Below, one piece after another: positions 15,069 through 21,706 of a stretch of DNA of 21,706 nucleotides. Each line of letters starts with the position of its first letter. Positions within the stretch are counted from its first letter, which is position 1. The DNA lies in the NCBI GenBank assembly GCA_964438735.1, contig CAYTLW010000127.1, positions 1 through 21,706 on the forward strand, written 5' to 3'. Under the pieces are notes generated by a model, which was not told the DNA's origin, ran no database searches, and saw only the letters and a list, made by a program, of their open reading frames with translations. The DNA comes from CAYTLW01 sp964438735 (GTDB lineage: Bacteria; Myxococcota_A; UBA9042). The translations under genes and the position numbers were made by a program.

Positions 15069-16784
15069 CTACTGACCCGAGATCAACAGGTATACGGCAA
15101 CCAGTATGGCGATGACCCCAAAGGCGGCAGCGGGCACAGCAAACCACAGCAGCATGGAGCTCTGGCGGCGCGGTCGCTTCATTTGCTGCGAAAGATCGCG
15201 CATCTGAGTCGGCGAGATCGCCACGGTATCCTGCGACGCGCGCTGCAATTTGCTGACATCGTCGACGGAGATCTCAGGCGCGGTCGGCACGCTGTCGGCG
15301 CCGACCAGCGCTTCCGCCGGCGGAGGCGGGGGCGGCGGCGGCGGCGCGGCATCGGGCACCGCGCGCAGGCTTGCCGAGGCGCTGCCTCGACCTCCTGAGG
15401 GCCCCATTGCGCCCGGGGCGAAGACCCCCGGCACCTTGGCACGGCCCGGCGGAGGCGGAGGAAACGACACTGGCTCGGCGGCGGCCGGTTGTTCCAATCG
15501 GGTCGGCTCGACCTGGTCCATGGCCGGCTGCTCGATCCGTGTCGGCTCGTCTTCAGTCGAAGCGTTGACCGCGACCTGCTCGGCTTCCGCCTGCTCGGCG
15601 GCCGCCTGCTCGGCCGCCATCTTTTCTGCCGCAGCTCGCACCTGGGCGGCGAGACCGTGACCGATCAACGTGCCCTCCTCAGGTCCGGAACTGGCCTCCC
15701 GACGGCTCTGCGGAGGGGCGTCGGGCAGGTCCAGTCCGGGGCCTGGAGCTGGCGGCTCGGGTGGATGAGCTGGCGGCGGCCGCGGCGCCGGGCGAACGAC
15801 GGCGGGCATGGACGAAGGCGGCGCACCGTCGGGTACGGAGATCGGTGTCAGGGCAACGGTCCGATCCGGGTCCGGTGCCACCGGCGGCGGGGGCGCAAAC
15901 TCTTCGATGAGGCGGGTCAGAGCCGTCTCGACGTCGGCGGCGGTAGCTGGGCGCTCCGCCTCCTTCTTCGCCAGCATGGAGTCGACGAGCTCGGACACGC
16001 CTGCGGGTAACGTGACGCCGCGAAGATCCTTGAGCTTGGGCGCCTGCTTCTTGGCATGCTGCAGCAGAATGTCGATCACCGAGTCGCCATCGAAGGGCGG
16101 CTCACCTGCGATGAGTTCGTAGATCACCGCGCCAAGGGCGTACAGGTCCGTCTGAGGACACACCGTCCTACCCTCGACCTGCTCGGGCGCCATGTAGTGT
16201 GGCGTGCCGAAGACGGAGCCCGCGCGGGTCAGGGCCGCGGTCACCATATTTGTCGGCAGCTTGGCGATGGAGAAGTCGAGCATCTTGACGAAGTCTTCGC
16301 CACTATCCTTGTCGATCAGGAACAGGTTCTCGGGCTTGATGTCGCGATGGATGATGCCGTGCTGATGGGCGATCGTGAGCGCCGCTGCGACCTGCCGGCC
16401 GATGCCCAGCGCGCGCCGCACGCCAATCGCGCCCTCTTCTTCCATCAATTCGGCGAGCTCGCGTCCCTTCATCAACTCCATGACGATGTAGACCATGCCG
16501 TCGGTCTCACCGACGTCGTGCATCGTGATGATGTTGGGGTGATGCAGCTGGCCGGCGGCGCGGGCCTCTCGTACCAGGCGCTTGGCGGCGACAGGATCCT
16601 TGGCTACGTCGGTGCGCAGGACCTTGATGGCGACCGTTCGGCCGAAACTCCGATCGCGGGCCTTGTAGACGACCGCCATGCCGCCTTTGCCCAGGCGACC
16701 CTCGACTGCGTATCGGCCGGCCAGGGTATGCCCGATCAGACCGTCGGAGCGGTCGTTACTCGGGCCTGCTCCGCTTGCTGCCAT
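15069..16784 (-). CDS. Tail-anchored PknB-type Ser/Thr protein kinase
   Basis: 571 residues. The kinase domain occupies about residues 20-290: Gly-rich loop GKGGMAVVY (32-40), catalytic Lys54 in AIKVL, HRDIKPEN with Asp148, Asp170 in DFSIAK (DFS replaces DFG), and GTPHYMAPEQ. These residues predict an active kinase. A low-complexity Pro/Ala/Glu-rich linker follows (including an Ala-Glu-Gln-rich tract and a run of nine prolines), then a single membrane helix at 544-568 with only three residues after it. It therefore has no extracytoplasmic sensor domain, unlike PASTA-type PknB. The start is ATG 16784, with GGAGG 6 bases upstream; the frame extends to 16886 but that part lacks a ribosome site. 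It heads a probable operon with the small membrane protein. Confidence 0.92.
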   Translation of the reverse strand: MAASGAGPSNDRSDGLIGHTLAGRYAVEGRLGKGGMAVVYKARDRSFGRTVAIKVLRTDVAKDPVAAKRLVREARAAGQLHHPNIITMHDVGETDGMVYIVMELMKGRELAELMEEEGAIGVRRALGIGRQVAAALTIAHQHGIIHRDIKPENLFLIDKDSGEDFVKMLDFSIAKLPTNMVTAALTRAGSVFGTPHYMAPEQVEGRTVCPQTDLYALGAVIYELIAGEPPFDGDSVIDILLQHAKKQAPKLKDLRGVTLPAGVSELVDSMLAKKEAERPATAADVETALTRLIEEFAPPPPVAPDPDRTVALTPISVPDGAPPSSMPAVVRPAPRPPPAHPPEPPAPGPGLDLPDAPPQSRREASSGPEEGTLIGHGLAAQVRAAAEKMAAEQAAAEQAEAEQVAVNASTEDEPTRIEQPAMDQVEPTRLEQPAAAEPVSFPPPPPGRAKVPGVFAPGAMGPSGGRGSASASLRAVPDAAPPPPPPPPPAEALVGADSVPTAPEISVDDVSKLQRASQDTVAISPTQMRDLSQQMKRPRRQSSMLLWFAVPAAAFGVIAILVAVYLLISGQ

Positions 16785-16805
16785 ACCTGGCCTCCACAGG
16801 CGGGT

Positions 16806-16834
16806 ACTGTACGGCAAGGCAGCCGTCGAGGCAA
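16806..16834 (-). promoter_or_regulatory. Candidate kinase promoter
   Basis: On the minus strand, TTGCCT (16829-16834) and TACAGT (16806-16811) are 17 bases apart, each 4 of 6 to consensus. The implied leader is only about 15 bases but includes the GGAGG. The remaining 16835-17011 stretch shows no gene on either strand. Confidence 0.35.
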
Positions 16835-17011
16835 TGTAGCGGGCGAGCCGTGAACCAGCCCGATCAGCGCTTAAATCCGCTGGCATTTCAGTGCTTTATT
16901 CGAGGCATCTGGTGCCCTGGTGGCGCGAGCGGAGAAGAGCCGATCCAGGTCAAAGTTCAAACATCGACCGCCCGACCACTGCCTCACGCGCCGTCGAACA
17001 GACGATTGTCA

Positions 17012-17040
17012 TTGACGAGGGCCTCATCTTCCGGTAACTG
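17012..17040 (+). promoter_or_regulatory. Weak candidate rpoZ promoter
   Basis: TTGACG (17012-17017) followed after 17 bases by TAACTG (17035-17040). The -35 is good (5 of 6) but the -10 is poor. It lies about 45 bases before the rpoZ start. Confidence 0.3.
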
Positions 17041-17082
17041 CGTCACCCCGGTCGGACGTCCGCTCGGCAAACGAGGTGACTC

Positions 17083-17310
17083 ATGGCGCGAATCACGATC
17101 GAAGACTGCCTCGACAACGTCCCGAACCGCTTCGCGCTGGTGATGCTGGCGGCCAAGCGGTCGCGTCAGCTGCGCGAAGGCGAGCCGGCGACCATCGAGA
17201 CCAAGAACAAGGAGTGCGTGTCCGCGCTGCGCGAAGCAGCCCACGGCCACCTGCGCTTCACCCAGGCGGTGCAGCCGCTGCTCGAGAAGTCTCGCGACTC
17301 CCAGGTTTGA
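17083..17310 (+). CDS. rpoZ: DNA-directed RNA polymerase omega subunit
   Basis: 75 residues, the usual size of omega. It assists folding and assembly of the beta' subunit in RNA polymerase. The conserved N-terminal block is clear: MARITIEDCLDNVPNRFALVMLAAKRSRQL, with the family's N-R-F-x-L-x-x-x-A-x-x-R-x-R-Q core, then a short helical tail. The ATG at 17083 has AGGTG 5 bases upstream. In many proteobacteria rpoZ sits with gmk or spoT; here it is alone, convergent with a lytic transglycosylase gene 5 bases away. Confidence 0.93.
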   Translation: MARITIEDCLDNVPNRFALVMLAAKRSRQLREGEPATIETKNKECVSALREAAHGHLRFTQAVQPLLEKSRDSQV

Positions 17311-17315
17311 GCCGA

Positions 17316-17948
17316 TCAGCGCCGGCGATCGGGGCTGCAACCCGACCGTGACAAGCGCGCTCTGGCCGCCAGAACCCGCTCAGCGTACCAGTAGTTGAAG
17401 GGCTGCTTGCCCTGGCGCCAGGCCGAGCGAATCCTGCCCGCGCCTGCGTTATAGGCACATAAAGCGTACACCAGTCGCCCCTTGTGGCGTTTCAGCAACA
17501 CCGCGAGCAGCGCGTTGCCCGCCCGGATCGAGCACGACGGATCCTCGCGGTCTGTGCAGCCCATGGCGGCGCCTGTCCGGGGCATCAACTGCATCAATCC
17601 GACCGCGCCGGCGCTCGACCGGGCTTCCGGATCGAAACCGCTCTCGACCCACGCCACGGCCATGATCAACAGCGCATCGCCGCCGGCCTCCTGTGCCACC
17701 TGTGTGGCGAGCGGCAGCACCCTCTCGCAGCGCTCCGAGCGACGTTGACTCATGACGAGCGGACGATGTCGACGGGCGCTGGCCGCTGGCCGGCCGGATA
17801 CGCCTTCGACGGCATCGGCTTCGATGGCGGCCGCTGGGCCGGGGGCAGGTCGCGTCCCGCCCGCGGGTCGCGTTCTGCGCTGCGCATCGGGACCGCCGCA
17901 GGCGGTGACCAGGAAGAGGCAGCAGAAGATGGAGCAACGCACCTGCAT
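17316..17948 (-). CDS. Lytic transglycosylase lipoprotein (SLT family)
   Basis: About 210 residues; cleaves the MurNAc-GlcNAc bond of peptidoglycan with 1,6-anhydro product formation, acting in the periplasm. A lipoprotein signal (FCCLFLVTAC, lipid Cys17) is followed by an Arg/Pro/Ala-rich linker to about residue 65, then the goose-lysozyme-like SLT domain: catalytic Glu102 in WVESGFDPEA, AVGLMQLMP (115-123) and AYNAG (165-169). The domain is short, close to the minimal catalytic core. I chose ATG 17948 for a normal-length signal; no clear ribosome site is visible, and ATG 17978 or TTG 17987 would add 10 or 13 residues. Confidence 0.88.
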   Translation of the reverse strand: MQVRCSIFCCLFLVTACGGPDAQRRTRPAGGTRPAPGPAAAIEADAVEGVSGRPAASARRHRPLVMSQRRSERCERVLPLATQVAQEAGGDALLIMAVAWVESGFDPEARSSAGAVGLMQLMPRTGAAMGCTDREDPSCSIRAGNALLAVLLKRHKGRLVYALCAYNAGAGRIRSAWRQGKQPFNYWYAERVLAARARLSRSGCSPDRRR

Positions 17949-18032
17949 GGGCTGATCATGCCGCAAAAACGACAGCATCCAAGACAACCACCGATCGCCG
18001 CTTGTCCGGTATGGACCGTGTTGTCGTCCTCT

Positions 18033-18038
18033 GATAAT
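18033..18038 (+). promoter_or_regulatory. Possible -10 element for the HEAT-repeat gene
   Basis: GATAAT matches TATAAT at 5 of 6 positions, but the base at the -35 position is not consensus (TATGGA, 17 bases upstream). It lies about 62 bases before the ATG. Confidence 0.3.
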
Positions 18039-18063
18039 GTTCGCAGCCCGACAATTGCGGGAT

Positions 18064-18083
18064 GATTCGGATTTCTTCGAATC
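18064..18083. repeat. Small inverted repeat in the leader of the HEAT-repeat gene
   Basis: GATTCG (18064-18069) and CGAATC (18078-18083) flank an 8-base spacer. It sits just before the GGAGG and could act as an operator or leader hairpin. Confidence 0.35.
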
Positions 18084-18100
18084 GAGCGGAGGCGCAGAGC

Positions 18101-18829
18101 ATGGGATTGTTCGACTTCCTCACCGGCGGTGGTGACCCGGACAAGGCGATCGCCAAACACAAGAAACGTCTGACAGACCCCTATCGCCAGAGCCACGAAC
18201 GCTACCTGGCTATGGATGAGCTGGCCAAGATGGGCACGCGGTCTGCGCTGGACGCGCTGCTGGAGCGCTTCACCATCCGCGTCAACGGCCCCACCGTGGA
18301 CGAAGAGGAGAAGACGTATTGCTACCAGCTGATCGCTTCGCTGGGTGACGATGCGGTGGACGCGGTGGTGGGCTTCATCCAGCACAAGAATGCGGTCTAC
18401 TTCCCGCTGCGCGCGCTGCGCGACATCGCCGGTGATGACAAGGCCGTAGACACATTGCTCGCTGCCATAGGGGATACGGATCCCGGCTATCATGAAGGGC
18501 TCGAGCGCTTGCGCGAGATCGTGTCCAACCTGCGGGACTTCCAGCACGAGCGGGTCCGGGAGACCCTGGCCGGGCTGCTCGTCAGTCGCTCGGACGAGAT
18601 CCGATTCTACGCCCTCGACGGCCTCGCCGGTTATCCGCACGATCAGGTCGTTCCGCTCTTTGTCGCCCGCCTGGCCGATCCCGAGGAGAGCCAACGGGTC
18701 AAGGCGCTCGCCTGTGAGCTGGCCATCGAGCACGACATGGTGTTCAAAGACACAGCCGCCGAAGTGGCCGTGGGGCTCGGCGAGCAGTACCAGCTCAACT
18801 CGGAATTCCGCATCGTGCGCAAAGTCTGA
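18101..18829 (+). CDS. HEAT-repeat protein
   Basis: 242 residues, soluble, no signal peptide. After a short N-terminus (MGLFDFLTGGGDPDKAI) the protein consists of repeated helix pairs typical of HEAT/armadillo-like folds: AMDELAKMGTRSALDALLERF, YQLIASLGDDAVDAVVGFI, ALRDIAGDDKAVDTLLAAIG, ALDGLAGYPHDQVVPLFVARL. Such proteins are usually binding scaffolds; the partner is unknown. The ATG at 18101 has GGAGG 8 bases upstream, which decides the start over the longer frame from 18062. It precedes greA by 128 bases with a separate promoter between, so they are probably independent. Confidence 0.82.
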   Translation: MGLFDFLTGGGDPDKAIAKHKKRLTDPYRQSHERYLAMDELAKMGTRSALDALLERFTIRVNGPTVDEEEKTYCYQLIASLGDDAVDAVVGFIQHKNAVYFPLRALRDIAGDDKAVDTLLAAIGDTDPGYHEGLERLREIVSNLRDFQHERVRETLAGLLVSRSDEIRFYALDGLAGYPHDQVVPLFVARLADPEESQRVKALACELAIEHDMVFKDTAAEVAVGLGEQYQLNSEFRIVRKV

Positions 18830-18878
18830 GTCGGCCGATCGCGCGCCCCGACCGACCGCACACTCGTCGCCTCTCTGC

Positions 18879-18908
18879 TTGACCCACGCGAATCTGCTGA
18901 CCTAGTGT
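18879..18908 (+). promoter_or_regulatory. Probable greA promoter
   Basis: TTGACC (18879-18884) is followed after 18 bases by TAGTGT (18903-18908). The good -35 with a weak TA...T -10 is common in GC-rich deltaproteobacteria. The transcript would start near 18915, about 43 bases before the greA ATG. Confidence 0.55.
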
Positions 18909-18957
18909 CGCCACCCCGACTGGCCTTCCGGCGGGGCCCTTCTGGAGCGTTCAACTC

Positions 18958-19434
18958 ATGTCCACCTCACCGATGACCCCACGCGGCCTGGAAATCCTCA
19001 AAGCTCGCCTCCAGCGCATCAGGGAAGTGGACCGACCGCAAAATGTGCGCGACATCGAAGAGGCGCGGGCGCACGGTGACCTGCGCGAGAACGCGGAGTT
19101 TCACGCCGCCAAGGATCGGCAGGCCCAGATCGACGGCCTGCTCAAGTACACCGAGACGCAGATCGCAACCGCCGAAGTCATCGACCCCAAGACGTTGAGT
19201 GGCTTTCGGGTCATGTTCGGCGCGACGGTGACGCTGGTCGACGAGGACGATGAAGGCGAGCCGATTCGCTACCAGATCGTCGGCGAAGCGGAATCAGACC
19301 TGGCGGAAGGGCGGATCTCCTACGCTTCGCCCCTCGCTCGCGCGCTGATGGGCAAAGAGGAAGGGGATGAGGTCACCATCGTCTCGCCGAATGGGCGCCG
19401 GAAGGTGATCATCGACGAGGTCGAGTTCATCTGA
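18958..19434 (+). CDS. greA: Transcription elongation factor GreA
   Basis: 158 residues, full length. It enters the RNA polymerase secondary channel and stimulates cleavage of backtracked RNA. The N-terminal coiled coil includes the family signature EEARAHGDLRENAEFHAAK; the tip acids Asp41 and Glu44 needed for cleavage are both present. The C-terminal FKBP-like domain (about 85-158) is intact (FGATVTLVDEDD ... SPLARALMGKEEGDEV). The ATG at 18958 has GGAG 11 bases upstream, slightly far. It is followed after 32 bases by tsaE. Confidence 0.95.
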   Translation: MSTSPMTPRGLEILKARLQRIREVDRPQNVRDIEEARAHGDLRENAEFHAAKDRQAQIDGLLKYTETQIATAEVIDPKTLSGFRVMFGATVTLVDEDDEGEPIRYQIVGEAESDLAEGRISYASPLARALMGKEEGDEVTIVSPNGRRKVIIDEVEFI

Positions 19435-19466
19435 TCAACCCGAGCGCGACCCCATCGAGGACAGCG

Positions 19467-19910
19467 TTGCAGCACCTTCTCCGCAGCATGGAGGACACTC
19501 GACGACTGGGCGCTCGGCTCGCAGCGAGCTTGCGACCTGGCGACGTCGTCGCGCTCGATGGGGACCTCGGCGCGGGCAAGACCGCCCTGGTCAAGATGGT
19601 CGCCTCGGCGTGGGGCGCCGATGAGTCGACCGTTCGCAGCCCGACGTTCGCGCTGATCCACGTTCACGATCTGGCCGACATCACCCTGGTGCACGCCGAC
19701 CTGTATCGATTGACGGCTGCGGACGAGCTGCAGAGTTGCGGCCTGCTGGAATACCTCGCCGATATGAGCGGCGTCGTGGCCATCGAGTGGCCCGCGTTGG
19801 CGGCCCCCTACCTGGACGACGAAACCGTGCGCATCACGCTTCGGCTGCGCGGCGACGGCACCAGAGAGGTGAACGTGCGCTGGCCGGACGAACGCGAATC
19901 GTCGGCCTGA
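19467..19910 (+). CDS. tsaE: tRNA t6A biosynthesis ATPase TsaE (TTG start)
   Basis: 147 residues, typical size. With TsaB, TsaC and TsaD it makes the threonylcarbamoyl-adenosine modification at position 37 of ANN-decoding tRNAs; TsaE is the ATPase of the complex. Visible motifs: Walker A GDLGAGKT (32-39), SPTFALI (58-64), HADLYRL (76-82) and IEWP (106-109). The start is best set at TTG 19467, because GAGG lies 6 bases upstream and residues 2-8 supply the expected first beta strand; the next ATG at 19488 has no ribosome site. It probably shares greA's transcript. Confidence 0.93.
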   Translation: MQHLLRSMEDTRRLGARLAASLRPGDVVALDGDLGAGKTALVKMVASAWGADESTVRSPTFALIHVHDLADITLVHADLYRLTAADELQSCGLLEYLADMSGVVAIEWPALAAPYLDDETVRITLRLRGDGTREVNVRWPDERESSA

Positions 19911-19919
19911 GATGTCCCG

Positions 19920-20675
19920 CTACTTCTTGCCCTTCTTGCCCGCATTGCCAGCGGGTTCGTTGGCAGCGCGCGCGTCCGGGTTCTCCTGCTGCACGTAGCG
20001 CCAGAATGTACCCAGGAAGCGCTTGGTCAACTGGTCGCGGCGGCCGAGATCCTTGTCCTTGTTGGAGGCCATTTTGGCCAGGCGCTTGTTCAGGTTGGCC
20101 AGGGCGACGTGACTCTCCTCCAGCTTCACGAACACCGGATCCTCGCTCAGCTTGCCCTTGGAGACGTTCTGGATGGCGGTCTCCAACTGCTTCTCGAGGG
20201 CCAATACCACGAAGCGATCGCGCTCAGCGTTCACGTCGGTGGTCACCGCCTGCTGAATGTCTCCGCGGGCCCCCTCGATGACAGCCGCAAATGATTCGCT
20301 GTACTTGTCGACCGCGAATCGGGCCAGCTTGCGGGTGTACTGGGCCACGGTCTCCTCGACCATGTTGCGGACCAACACGGGCACCTCGCGGCTGACCGTA
20401 TCGCCCACGTAGCGGGCGAGCTTCGGCGCTTCGGTGCGGATCATCGCGCGGGCCGAACGCTTCATGGATGGAAGGTTCGACTCCACCACGCCGGACGCGG
20501 TCAGGACCAGGTTGTCGGGCTGGCTCCAGTACGTGACCTGGCGATCGATCCAGGCCATGTAAAGCAGCACCACCACCGCCAGGATCAAACCGATGATGAG
20601 GCCCATTCTTCGCTGCCCATGCAGCTTGTTGACCTCTGACTCCAAGTGATTTCTCAATACGCTGTTGTCACTCAT
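19920..20675 (-). CDS. Single-pass membrane protein with long helical domain (second of pair)
   Basis: 251 residues; family not recognised. A short charged N-terminus (MSDNSVLRNHLESEVNKLHGQRR) is followed by one membrane helix (about 24-42). A long, predominantly helical domain likely lies outside the cytoplasmic membrane (about 50-215), and the C-terminus is Lys/Gly-rich (GNAGKKGKK). There is no signal-peptidase site, so it is probably anchored by its N-terminus. The start is ATG 20675, with GAGGAG 6 bases upstream; the ATG at 20681 abuts that GAGGAG directly and is unlikely. It lies 42 bases after the similar gene upstream and is convergent with tsaE, 9 bases away. Confidence 0.75.
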   Translation of the reverse strand: MSDNSVLRNHLESEVNKLHGQRRMGLIIGLILAVVVLLYMAWIDRQVTYWSQPDNLVLTASGVVESNLPSMKRSARAMIRTEAPKLARYVGDTVSREVPVLVRNMVEETVAQYTRKLARFAVDKYSESFAAVIEGARGDIQQAVTTDVNAERDRFVVLALEKQLETAIQNVSKGKLSEDPVFVKLEESHVALANLNKRLAKMASNKDKDLGRRDQLTKRFLGTFWRYVQQENPDARAANEPAGNAGKKGKK

Positions 20676-20717
20676 GTCCATCTCCTCAGACGGGTTGCCG
20701 TGTGAACGGCCACCGTC

Positions 20718-21509
20718 CTAGCGGCCCTTGCCTGCGGGTTGCTCGAGCAGATCCATTCGGCCCTCTTCGCCCTGGATCGCCTGGTCGAGGATCTCCAGCC
20801 AGAGAGCGAGCAGTTGCTCGGGGTGGACACGGGTGTCGGCCACGGCGGCGCCTTCCTTGGCGGCGTCATCCTTGGCCTTGGCAATCGCCGCGTTCTGCTT
20901 GGCGACGAAACCGTTCAGGGTGTTCTTGATCTTGTCCAGTTCCAGGAGGTGCTTGTTGAACGTCGTGGTCAGGGTCTTCTGCGCCCACGTGGCGAAGCCC
21001 TTCTCGAAGCTCTCCAGGAGCTGCGCCACCTTCTTGGGGTCGTTCTTCAATTCCGGGAAGTTCTCGAACAGCACAGCCGTCTGACGCTCATTGGCCTCCT
21101 TGAGTTGGCGGAACATCGCCCCCTCCAACTGCTTGGGCAGGGTCTCCTGGAGCAGTTTCATCTCCCGGTCCATGCGCGAGCCGAACTTGGCGATCAAGTC
21201 GTTGACCTGCTTCTGCAAGGCGTCGCCCACCTCGGGTGCCACCTCGCGGCCGACGTCCATCATGGCGCGCTGGATCTTCGGCAGGACGATGGCTGCACGC
21301 TTCTCGAACGCCTCGCCGACCGCCACGCTGGAGACGGACTTCACGGTTGAACGCATGTGCAGAACGAAGCCGGCGATGATCAGGAGCACCACGATAGGGA
21401 TCGCGTACCTGAGCCGTTTCAGATCCCGTTGCAAATCAAGATGGCGAGCGCTGAGTTCGGCGTCGCTGACGGCGCCAATCTCCGGCGGTGCCTGGAACCA
21501 GGTCATCAT
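20718..21509 (-). CDS. Single-pass membrane protein with long helical domain (first of pair)
   Basis: 263 residues; family not recognised. A 34-residue cytoplasmic N-terminus rich in charged residues (SARHLDLQRDLKRLR) precedes one membrane helix (about 35-51, AIPIVVLLIIAGFVLHM). A long helical, coiled-coil-like region follows (about 60-255), with repeats such as VGREVAPEVGDALQKQVNDL and ELKNDPKKVAQLLESFEKG. It has the same layout as its neighbour, and the VGxxVxxEV-like segments (here VGREVAPEVG, there VGDTVSREVP) hint at distant paralogy. The ATG at 21509 has GGAGG 4 bases upstream; the next codon is also ATG, with better spacing. Confidence 0.75.
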   Translation of the reverse strand: MMTWFQAPPEIGAVSDAELSARHLDLQRDLKRLRYAIPIVVLLIIAGFVLHMRSTVKSVSSVAVGEAFEKRAAIVLPKIQRAMMDVGREVAPEVGDALQKQVNDLIAKFGSRMDREMKLLQETLPKQLEGAMFRQLKEANERQTAVLFENFPELKNDPKKVAQLLESFEKGFATWAQKTLTTTFNKHLLELDKIKNTLNGFVAKQNAAIAKAKDDAAKEGAAVADTRVHPEQLLALWLEILDQAIQGEEGRMDLLEQPAGKGR

Positions 21510-21706
21510 GTTCCCTCCAATGCCCGGTCACGCCGGGGTTCGACGAGGCCAGCGAAACCAGACGATGGCTGCCATCGTCGGCTTCTCTGCTTCAGCGGTG
21601 CCGAGGTCGTTTGGGGAGGACGTCGGCGGTTTTTCGTGGGATCATCCCGGCGAGAGTCGACGAGGCTACCACCGGGTAGATAAAGATCCAACCGACGCCC
21701 CGGGCG
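21510..21706. other. Upstream region of the membrane-protein pair, no gene seen
   Basis: Short frames here lack ribosome sites and recognisable sequence. Besides the palindrome, a weak minus-strand pair TTGGAT ... TAGCCT with a 17-base spacer occurs at about 21664-21692, close to the window edge. Confidence 0.35.
21561..21579. promoter_or_regulatory. Perfect 19-base palindrome upstream of the membrane-protein pair
   Basis: Arms GACGATGGC (21561-21569) and GCCATCGTC (21571-21579) are perfectly complementary around a single T, 52 bases upstream of the ATG at 21509. The size and symmetry suit a dimeric repressor or activator site. As RNA it would fold into an 8-base stem with a 3-base loop, but no T-tract follows on the minus strand. 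Confidence 0.5.

Overview
The window reads as GC-rich chromosomal DNA from a deltaproteobacterium in the broad sense, most likely Myxococcota or a Bradymonadales-like relative. The basis is the content: cysteine-rich 'CDDGN-CT-D-C' repeat lipoproteins with Asp-rich stalks and MopE-like motifs, a PknB-type kinase, HEAT-repeat and lytic transglycosylase genes, and strong GGAGG ribosome sites. No rRNA, tRNA, CRISPR array, transposase or phage gene was seen. I could not run a taxonomic search, so this assignment is inference.

Layout. (1) 1-6868, all on the minus strand, is an envelope/surface region: the 5' end of a secreted protein with a twin-arginine-like signal, a roughly 350-base gap with inverted repeats, then two very cysteine-rich exported proteins of 1437 and 595 residues. 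The larger is a hierarchical repeat protein with MopE-like motifs at both ends of its repeat field. The smaller carries a domain whose cysteine spacing fits somatomedin B, followed by five tandem repeats of 38-39 residues. (2) 6943-8229 (+), divergent from them, encodes a HupE/UreJ-type membrane protein. (3) valS of the archaeal/rickettsial type lies convergent to it. (4) 11035-14321 (+) is a probable two-gene operon: a membrane-anchored alkaline-phosphatase-superfamily enzyme resembling LTA synthases or phosphoethanolamine transferases, then a fusion of a zinc-binding-like N-terminus, pentapeptide repeats and a two-helix potassium-channel pore. (5) 14360-16784 (-) holds a tail-anchored Ser/Thr kinase followed by a small membrane protein. 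(6) 17083-19910 carries housekeeping genes: rpoZ, a lytic transglycosylase lipoprotein (-), a HEAT-repeat protein, greA and tsaE. (7) 19920-21509 (-) is a pair of single-pass membrane proteins of like design, with a perfect 19-base palindrome upstream.

How they work together. The housekeeping genes (valS, rpoZ, greA, tsaE) serve translation and transcription and suggest a stable chromosomal location. The accessory interest lies in the cell envelope: the cysteine-rich pair beside the HupE-like protein, the channel fusion, and the paired membrane proteins. A metal-related role for the cysteine-rich/HupE cluster is a hypothesis only; the sequence shows proximity and candidate metal-binding motifs, not function.
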